Source of the DNA: an uncultured Rhodanobacter sp.
GTDB taxonomy: Bacteria; Pseudomonadota; Gammaproteobacteria; Xanthomonadales; Rhodanobacteraceae
Direction of reading: 5' to 3'
DNA length: 12,204 bases
Assembly: GCA_903827735.1 (NCBI GenBank)
Contig: CAIKJM010000394.1
Coordinates: 1-12,204, forward strand
Shown here: piece by piece, positions 7,227-12,204 of the stretch
Layout: every line of letters begins with the position of its first letter
Numbering within the stretch: the first letter of the stretch is position 1
Notes under the pieces: generated by a model
Databases searched by the model: none
Told to the model about the DNA's origin: nothing
The model's input: the letters and a program-made list of their open reading frames with translations, nothing else
Position numbers and translations under genes: made by a program

Positions 7227-7505
7227 CTACTGCGTGGCGCTTCGCCCGCGCTGCACGACCACGAATTCGCCTTCCAGCACATCGGGCTTGCGCGCGCGAT
7301 TGGCGGTGGTTGAACTGACGCGCGCGCCGCTGCCCTGGGTCGGTCGCCGCAAGGCCAGCAGCACGATACCGCCGACCAGCAGCACGCTGGCAACCACCAG
7401 TCCAAAAACCAGCATCACGCCGATCACCGCGATACCGATCAGCAACGACAGGACACGGGCCAGCGGGTTGCGTGGATGGCGCATGGAGGGCAGGGAAAAT
7501 TGCAT
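7227..7505 (-). CDS. Small two-helix membrane protein of unknown function
   Basis: I do not recognise a named family for this 92-residue protein. Residues 1-16 are basic and polar (MRHPRNP), residues about 17-52 are continuously hydrophobic with central Gly residues (probably a helical hairpin of two short transmembrane helices, or one long helix), RR at 53-54 sets the cytoplasmic side, and the polar tail ends in DVLEGEFVVVQRGR (75-88). Short proteins with a membrane hairpin and a closing xEGEFxVV motif are common as uncharacterised proteins in this bacterial group, as I recall. The ATG at 7505 has no ribosome site, and an in-frame ATG at 7484 (residue 8) has none either; initiation may be leaderless or near-leaderless. 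Codon use and frame are consistent with a real gene, and it diverges from the Rieske gene. Confidence 0.7.
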   Translation of the reverse strand: MQFSLPSMRHPRNPLARVLSLLIGIAVIGVMLVFGLVVASVLLVGGIVLLALRRPTQGSGARVSSTTANRARKPDVLEGEFVVVQRGRSATQ

Positions 7506-7531
7506 GTGTTAAAAATCCATATGTTAAAATC
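7503..7531. repeat. Tandem 14/15-bp duplication in divergent promoter
   Basis: Read on the minus strand, GATTTTAACATATG (7531-7518) is followed directly by GATTTTTAACACATG (7517-7503), and the final ATG is the start codon of the 92-residue membrane protein. The first copy's ATG opens an in-frame mini-ORF of three codons and a stop (Met-Asp-Phe-stop), ending three bases before the real start. The block is the only AT-rich stretch between two divergent genes, so promoters for both are likely here: TAACAT (7526-7521, minus) and TAAAAT (7530 end, 7525-7530, plus) are plausible -10 hexamers, both without a strong -35. Confidence 0.5.
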
Positions 7532-7583
7532 AACCACTTACAAGCATAACCATGGCGCTAACGCGCCCGCGAGGCAAGTGCCG

Positions 7584-7940
7584 ATGGATACAGTGACTTC
7601 CGCCGTTTTCCCATCGGGGCAGGCGCTGTGCGCGTTGCAAGACGTACCCGACGGCGGTGCCATGGGGCTCGACGCCACGCTGGTGGACGGTAAGGAAAAC
7701 ATCATCCTGCTGCGGCAGGGCGAGCAAGTATGTGCCTACCTCAATATCTGCCCGCACGCCGGACGCCAGCTCGATTACGCGCCGGGCCAGTTTCTCCTCA
7801 GCAAGGGCACGTTGATCTGCGCGGTGCACGGCGCCAGTTTCGATCAGACGAATGGTTTTTGCATTGGTGGACCGTGCAAGGGCGAGTCGCTGCGCTCTGT
7901 CGCGCTGCGTGTGCACGATGGCGACATTTTTTTGGCATAA
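7584..7940 (+). CDS. Rieske [2Fe-2S] ferredoxin-like protein
   Basis: This 118-residue stand-alone Rieske domain protein resembles the ferredoxin components of ring-hydroxylating dioxygenases and NirD. The cluster ligands are all present in the pattern C-x-H-x20-C-x2-H: C56 and H58 (CPHAG) and C79 and H82 (CAVHG). The usual closing GFCIGGPCKGESL segment (91-103) carries the glycine-proline turn next to the cluster. It has no signal peptide or membrane segment, so it should be a soluble cytoplasmic electron carrier. The ATG at 7584 has GAGG (7571-7574) nine bases upstream; a more upstream ATG would run through the AT-rich promoter. No oxygenase, reductase or nitrite reductase gene lies nearby, so its electron partners are unknown. 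Its end converges with the SLC13 gene, 27 bases apart. Confidence 0.9.
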   Translation: MDTVTSAVFPSGQALCALQDVPDGGAMGLDATLVDGKENIILLRQGEQVCAYLNICPHAGRQLDYAPGQFLLSKGTLICAVHGASFDQTNGFCIGGPCKGESLRSVALRVHDGDIFLA

Positions 7941-7967
7941 GCGCCTGCGTCAATAAACGCTGCGCGA

Positions 7968-9809
7968 TCAGTGAAACATCAGGTTGATCGCGAGCAGGGT
8001 CACTACCAGCACGATAAACGTCAGCGGCAGGCCGACGCGCAGAAAGTCCTGGCTGCGATAGCCGCCGGGTCCGGTGACCATCATCAGGGCGGGGTGGCCG
8101 GAGCTGAGCAGGAAGGTATTCGACGAAGATACCGCCACGATGAGCGCGTACGCCGACGGGTTGCCGCCGGTGGCCACGGCCACGCTGATCGCTACCGGCA
8201 CCATCATCACCGTCGCGCCGACGTTGGACATCACCTGCGAAAACAGCAGGGTGAGGATGGCCAGCGCCAGCTGCAACAGCCAGTGCGAGTGGCCGCCGAG
8301 ATGCTGCAGCACCTCCTGCGCCACCCAGGCGGCGGTGCCGGTGGAATCCATCGACCAGCCCAGCGGAATCAGGCAGGCAGTGACAAAAATCGTCTTCCAG
8401 TTGACCGCCTTGTACGCCTCGTCCATGTTCAGTACGCCGGTCAGCAGCATGCCGATGGCGCCGGTCATCATGGCGACCGACAGGTCGAGCTGGGTGAACA
8501 GGGCCAGGCATTTGGCCAGCACGAAAAAGCCGACCGCCTGCCAGATCTTGCCGGGGCGCTGCTCTTCTTTCGGAATGTCGGTGACGACGACCAGATCCTT
8601 GTCTTCCGAGGCCAGCGACAGATCGCGCCAGTTGCTGTGCAGCACCATGGTGTCGCCGGCGCGCAGCGTGACCGCGCGCACGTCGTTGCGGAATACCTGA
8701 TCGCCGCGCGTCACCGCCAGTACCGAAATGCCGAAGCGTTTGCGCAGGCGAAGGTCGCCGATGGTCTGCTTGATGAAGCGCGAACTCGGCGGGATGACCA
8801 CCTCGGAAATGCCCGCGCGGGTCGGGTTGAACAGCTCGCCGAGCTGACGCATCCGCGTCGACAGCCGGCACAGCTGATTGTTGGCGAACTGCGTCAACTG
8901 TTCGCGCGGCCCGAGTACGCCGAGCACCGAGCCGACCCAGATCACGTGATCGACCGGCGGCGCCATGCGCGCATCGTTGCCGCTCTTGATCGCCAGAATC
9001 ATCGGCGAATCGTGCAGCTGCTCCACCTCGCCAATGCTCATGCCGACCAGCGGGCTTTCCGCGGTGACGGTTAGCTCGGCCGTTTCGCCGCCGATGCCGT
9101 AGGTTTCGGCGAAGTAGCTTTCGGTGCGGCCGGGGGTCACCTTCAGCCGCTCGTCTTCGTGACCGGGTAGCAGCTTGCGGCCGAAGAAATAGAAATACAG
9201 CACGCCGACCACCGCCAGCGACAGGCCCACCGGCGTCACGCTGAAGAGGCCGAATTTCGGGATCGTATGCGCACCCGGCAGCAGGTTCGCGTTGGCGCTG
9301 GCGATCAGATCGTTCAGCACGATCAGCGGCGAGTTGGCGATCAGCGTGGTGTTGGTGGCGGTGAGAATACAAAATGCCATCGGCAGCAGCAGACGCGATA
9401 ACGGCACGCCAGTGCGCGCGGACAAGCGGCTGCTCACCGGTATCATCAGCGCGGCCAGCGCCTGGCTGGGGATGATCGCGCTGAACAGGCTGGCGACCAT
9501 GTTGATGACCAGACCAAGACGCGATTCCATGCCCCGTGCCATGCGCATCACGAAACGTGCGGTGAGATTCAGCACGCCGGCGCGGTCCAGCCCTTCGCCC
9601 ATGATCATGATCGCGATGATGGCGATCACCGCGTTGCCGGCGAAGCCGTTGAACACGCGTTCGGACGGAATAAGGCCGGTCAAGCCGATGGTCACCACGA
9701 CCAGCAGCGCCACCATGTCGGCGCGAATCCACTCCAGTACCAGCATCAGCATGGTGAAGCCCACCAGACCGAGCACCAGCATCATGTCGGGGGTAAGCGT
9801 CAGTCCCAC
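7968..9809 (-). CDS. SLC13-type anion permease with two RCK_C (TrkA_C) domains
   Basis: This 613-residue protein belongs to the SLC13/DASS (divalent anion:Na+ symporter) family in the long form that carries regulatory RCK_C domains. The N-terminal membrane half spans about 8-210, with the substrate-loop motif TATNTTLIANSPL (150-162). Two RCK_C domains follow (about 245-315 and 330-410; note SRFIKQTIGDLRLRKRFGISVLAV, 343-366). The C-terminal membrane half (about 421-612) has MSNVGATVMMVPVAI (527-541) and SSSNTFLLSSGHPALMM (561-577). Relatives carry sulfate, or di- and tricarboxylates; the substrate is undetermined here. The start is GTG at 9809 (weak GGAA upstream); an ATG at 9785 would remove eight residues. 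The 170-base gap up to trmB holds a TATACT-like -10 (9910-9905, minus) without a clear -35, so it may have its own promoter or be read from trmB. Confidence 0.92.
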   Translation of the reverse strand: MGLTLTPDMMLVLGLVGFTMLMLVLEWIRADMVALLVVVTIGLTGLIPSERVFNGFAGNAVIAIIAIMIMGEGLDRAGVLNLTARFVMRMARGMESRLGLVINMVASLFSAIIPSQALAALMIPVSSRLSARTGVPLSRLLLPMAFCILTATNTTLIANSPLIVLNDLIASANANLLPGAHTIPKFGLFSVTPVGLSLAVVGVLYFYFFGRKLLPGHEDERLKVTPGRTESYFAETYGIGGETAELTVTAESPLVGMSIGEVEQLHDSPMILAIKSGNDARMAPPVDHVIWVGSVLGVLGPREQLTQFANNQLCRLSTRMRQLGELFNPTRAGISEVVIPPSSRFIKQTIGDLRLRKRFGISVLAVTRGDQVFRNDVRAVTLRAGDTMVLHSNWRDLSLASEDKDLVVVTDIPKEEQRPGKIWQAVGFFVLAKCLALFTQLDLSVAMMTGAIGMLLTGVLNMDEAYKAVNWKTIFVTACLIPLGWSMDSTGTAAWVAQEVLQHLGGHSHWLLQLALAILTLLFSQVMSNVGATVMMVPVAISVAVATGGNPSAYALIVAVSSSNTFLLSSGHPALMMVTGPGGYRSQDFLRVGLPLTFIVLVVTLLAINLMFH

Positions 9810-9979
9810 TGGCCGGCGTTCCGCAAGGGTGGCTGGCTACGGTCGATAGGAGTGTGCAGTGGATGCTTCACGCTGCGTCGATTCGTCCCTGGCTGGATCG
9901 CGCAAGTATAAGCGGGCCAGCCTGACTGCTGCGCACCGATATCACGCGTCAGCACTATGCCTAGACCCTCTGGCGCGAA

Positions 9980-10693
9980 TCAACGCTTCCGATATAGCAG
10001 GTCCCACACCCCGTGGCCGAGCTTCAGGCCGCGCCGTTCGAAATGGGTTTCGATGCGCCAGTGCGGTTTATCGGCATAGGCACCGGGTGTGATGTCGTTG
10101 CGCCAGTCGGGCGATGACTCCATCACGTCGAGCATGTGCTCGGCGTACGCCTGCCAGTCGGTGGCCAGATGCAGCAGCCCGTTGGGCGCCATGCGCGAAG
10201 CGAGCAGGGCGACGAAGGCCGGCTGGATCAACCGGCGTTTGTTATGCCGCTTCTTGTGCCAGGGATCGGGAAACCAGATGCGCGCCTCGGCGAGCGTGCC
10301 CGGGCTAATCGCGTGTTCAAGCACTTCCACCGCGTCGTGCTTGTACAGCCGCACATTGTTGGCATCGCGCGCGGCGAGAGCGTTCATCAGCCGGCCGACA
10401 CCGGGGCCGTGCACTTCGATGCCGATGAAATCGCGCACCTGATCGTGCTCGCTGGCCCACGCCAGCGCCTCGCCGTTGCCGAAACCGATTTCCAGAACGA
10501 TCGGCGCTTCGCGCCCGAAACTGGCGCGGAAGTCGTACGGCACGGCGCTGTAGTCGATGCCGTAGCGCGACCAGTGCGCCTCGAACGCATGCTGCTGCGC
10601 CGGCGTCATGCGGCCTTCGCGCAATACAAAGCTGCGGATGCGGCGCATATAGTCCGGAGTCTGTGCGTCGTCGGAGTTGTCGGTGTCGCTCAT
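9980..10693 (-). CDS. trmB: tRNA (guanine-N7-)-methyltransferase TrmB
   Basis: TrmB forms 7-methylguanosine at position 46 in the variable loop of tRNAs using S-adenosylmethionine. The 237-residue protein is of usual length and contains all landmarks: RSFVLREGRMTPAQQ (20-34), the SAM-binding motif I LEIGFGNGE (67-75), IEVH (92-95), the family signature FPDPWHKKRHNKRR (141-154, with D144 in the active site), LATDW (176-180) and THFERRGLKLGHGVWDL (216-232). The ATG at 10693 fits the family's short acidic N-terminus; upstream reading continues but without family similarity and across a probable promoter. Only a weak GAGA ribosome site precedes it. Housekeeping gene, confidently assigned. Confidence 0.97.
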   Translation of the reverse strand: MSDTDNSDDAQTPDYMRRIRSFVLREGRMTPAQQHAFEAHWSRYGIDYSAVPYDFRASFGREAPIVLEIGFGNGEALAWASEHDQVRDFIGIEVHGPGVGRLMNALAARDANNVRLYKHDAVEVLEHAISPGTLAEARIWFPDPWHKKRHNKRRLIQPAFVALLASRMAPNGLLHLATDWQAYAEHMLDVMESSPDWRNDITPGAYADKPHWRIETHFERRGLKLGHGVWDLLYRKR

Positions 10694-10817
10694 GACTGCA
10701 TGTCTCGGTAAGGCGCTGCCGACAGTTGCCGAAGCTCGTTCGGTAACGGCACGCCTGGTTGTGAAGTAGCGCAATCCTTCGAACGCATATGTGGCGGAAG
10801 GGCACGATCGGCTCGCT

Positions 10818-10823
10818 ATTGTA
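10818..10823 (-). promoter_or_regulatory. Candidate -10 element for trmB
   Basis: TACAAT on the minus strand matches the TATAAT consensus at five of six positions, 125 bases upstream of the trmB start. The region 16-18 bases further upstream has no good -35 hexamer. The stretch 10694-10900 otherwise shows no gene. Weak candidate based on one hexamer. Confidence 0.25.
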
Positions 10824-10900
10824 GTGGCCATCACCAATCACCGAAGGGCGCGCGGTATTGGCTCGAACGCCGCTGGCTCGTGCGCACCGTCGTAGAGCAA

Positions 10901-10926
10901 CGACAAAGGCCCGGCATGATCGGGCC
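10901..10926 (-). terminator. Rho-independent terminator of the DUF6600-like gene
   Basis: On the minus strand GGCCCG, a seven-base loop and CGGGCC (10926-10908) form a perfect 6-bp GC stem followed by TTTGTCGTT. It lies 29 bases past the stop codon of the last gene. The U-tract is interrupted, so efficiency may be moderate. It separates this gene from trmB. Confidence 0.65.
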
Positions 10927-10955
10927 ATCGCTGACTGGATGTTTATGGTCACGCG

Positions 10956-12204
10956 TCAGTGTTGATCGACGTGCTCGGCCTGCCTGGGTTGGCCACGCGG
11001 CGGCACGGGGCGCGGCGGTGCGGTCATTTGCTGCGGCGGCCTTGGTGGTTGCATCGGCATCTGCTGTTGTCGCTCTTGCTGCATCTGTAGCGTTTGCTGT
11101 TGCCGCTGCAGCTGCATTTGTTGCATCTGCATTTGCTGCTGTGCCTGTAGTTGGCGCATTTGCATCTGCTGTTGCTGCATTTGTGCTGGTTGCTGTTCCT
11201 GCGGCCGGTTGAACTCACGCGGGGCGACGTTGCCATAGGCATCGGGCTGATTCACCGGCGACGCTCGCCGGATCTGCGGCACCCGGGGCAAGCCCGTGCC
11301 TGGGTTTCCGCTGTCGCGCGAGATGTAGCTGACGGTAGGCTGCACGCGTGTCGGTTCGCGTGCGCGGTCGGCCTGGTCGCCGCCTAGCGGATGCGCAAAA
11401 CGTGCCGAGGGCAGCGCACCCTGACGAGATGGCGTCTGGGTATTTTCTGCACTGCCGTTAGGCGCTTGACGACCCTGAGCTAACCCGTAGTTCTGAGTAG
11501 TTGCCGCCGTCGAAGCCGCATCTTGCCGCGTCACTATCGGCGGCTTTGGAATAACGTTCGACATCGGCGCCAGCGGATGAGGCGCACGGACGGCATTGCC
11601 GCTCAAGTTGCCCGGGTTAGCGCGAGCGTTGCGACCGTTAATGGCGGGTGCGAGATGGCTCTCCCCCGGTGCCGGTCCGTTTCCGAAATGCCGAGTCAGC
11701 ACCTGGACATGGTCGTTCGATCGAGCGGCGGCGACTGGCAAAAATGCACGCTGCGCGTCGGCCGATGGACGGCTCGGTGCGCCGGCCGCTCGCGCGACCG
11801 GACTGGTCGGCGGTGCCTGTCGGGCCATGACATGGCGCTGAAAACCGGCTAGAGGTAGCGATCTTGCGTGATCGCTGCGCGGCCCGGCGCTACGGCCGGT
11901 GATTGGCTGTGGCACAGCGCCGCGCGCTAACACTGGCGCACGCGCGACTTCGCGTGGATCGACCTTGATCAGCTGGCTGCGCACGCTTCGTCCGCTGGCG
12001 AAGGCGGCACCCGGCACGGCGGTAAAGCCACGCATCGCGGTACGGTTCACGTAGTGTTGCCCGCGCCCCGGCGTGCCGGCGCGATAGTGACCGTACTGGC
12101 TGTCGATGCTGCTGATGATCGTGCTGCGGTTTTGGTTGGTCACTTGGATATTGCTGAGATTGACATTGCCGTAATAGCGCCGGCTGCTGCGGTACCAAGG
12201 GTTG
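10956..12204 (-). CDS. C-terminal part of a large basic, Gln/Pro-rich protein, probably DUF6600-like (partial)
   Basis: The frame stays open from the stop at 10956 to the right edge, so the 5' part of the gene is missing; a GTG at 12143 should not be taken as the start. The most upstream residues read NPWYRSSRRYYGNVNLSNIQ, then a GQHYVNRTAMRGFTAVPGAAFASGR segment. These resemble the end of DUF6600 proteins, where a WYRxSP..Y.N.N.TN segment is followed by YVNR..G..TVVP...F.SGRPV. In full length such proteins are secreted or periplasmic with Trp/Tyr-rich repeats; the missing N-terminus would show this. After this comes a low-complexity basic region rich in Arg, Ala and Pro (about residues 65-310 counted from 12143), then a Gln/Met tract (about 316-365) and a Pro/Arg tail. 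No membrane helix or catalytic motif is visible. Function is unknown. Confidence 0.6.
   Translation of the reverse strand, partial: NPWYRSSRRYYGNVNLSNIQVTNQNRSTIISSIDSQYGHYRAGTPGRGQHYVNRTAMRGFTAVPGAAFASGRSVRSQLIKVDPREVARAPVLARGAVPQPITGRSAGPRSDHARSLPLAGFQRHVMARQAPPTSPVARAAGAPSRPSADAQRAFLPVAAARSNDHVQVLTRHFGNGPAPGESHLAPAINGRNARANPGNLSGNAVRAPHPLAPMSNVIPKPPIVTRQDAASTAATTQNYGLAQGRQAPNGSAENTQTPSRQGALPSARFAHPLGGDQADRAREPTRVQPTVSYISRDSGNPGTGLPRVPQIRRASPVNQPDAYGNVAPREFNRPQEQQPAQMQQQQMQMRQLQAQQQMQMQQMQLQRQQQTLQMQQERQQQMPMQPPRPPQQMTAPPRPVPPRGQPRQAEHVDQH
11049..11198 (-). repeat. Degenerate CAG/ATG codon repeat encoding a Gln/Met tract
   Basis: About 50 consecutive codons are dominated by Gln (mostly CAG or CAA) and Met, in an imperfect hexamer-like pattern (CAGATG, CAGCAG), with a few Arg and Leu. 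The tract lies in frame near the C-terminus of the partial DUF6600-like gene. Its repeat character could cause length variation by in-frame slippage between strains. Confidence 0.75.

Noticed and set aside
7941..7965. Imperfect hairpin between the convergent Rieske and SLC13 genes
   Set aside because: The stem is only 4 + 3 bp with an internal loop and no T-run follows on either strand; not convincing as a terminator.
7798..9732. 644-codon open frame on the minus strand overlapping the SLC13 gene
   Set aside because: Same strand but another frame of the SLC13 gene; product is Arg/His/Gly-rich without motifs, whereas the SLC13 frame has clear family motifs and helices.
9863..9925. 20-codon plus-strand ORF with AGGAG upstream, in the gap between trmB and SLC13
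   Set aside because: A good ribosome-like site is present, but the peptide is short, has no recognisable feature, and lies antisense to the likely leader of the SLC13 gene.

Overview
The window looks like an ordinary chromosomal segment of a high-GC gammaproteobacterium. The protein set (YedA-like exporter, TrmB, SLC13 permease with RCK_C domains, split MacB-type transporter, and a DUF6600-like protein) is most reminiscent of the Xanthomonadales, perhaps Rhodanobacteraceae such as Dyella, Rhodanobacter or Luteibacter. That placement is inferred from protein resemblance and GC-rich codon use, not from a search. I see no insertion sequence, phage gene, CRISPR array, tRNA or rRNA.

Layout. 1-1348: mscL (mechanosensitive channel) followed by a rho-independent terminator, and a fumarylacetoacetate hydrolase (FAH) family gene, both on the minus strand. 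1349-1619: a control region carrying three short inverted repeats. 1620-6165: a tight plus-strand operon of four genes: periplasmic adaptor, ABC ATPase and two different MacB/FtsX-type permeases. Together they should form an envelope efflux or lipid/peptide export machine without its own outer-membrane channel. 6182-7505: on the minus strand, a small two-helix membrane protein of unknown function and, downstream of it, a YedA-like EamA exporter. 7503-7583: a short AT-rich divergent promoter region with a duplicated 14/15-bp unit. 7584-7940: an orphan Rieske [2Fe-2S] ferredoxin-like protein on the plus strand. 7968-10693: on the minus strand, an SLC13-type anion permease with two RCK_C domains lies downstream of trmB (tRNA m7G46 methyltransferase). 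10956-12204: the C-terminal part of a large basic, Pro/Gln-rich protein, probably DUF6600-like, whose coding frame runs off the right edge. It is followed by its own terminator.

The theme is membrane transport: five of the eleven genes build transporters or channels with clear families, and a further three belong to the ABC assembly or are small membrane proteins. No coherent previously undescribed system stands out. The points most worth checking are the two-permease ABC operon (with two extra N-terminal helices in the second permease), the duplicated start region of the 92-residue membrane protein, and the Gln/Met repeat tail at the right edge.
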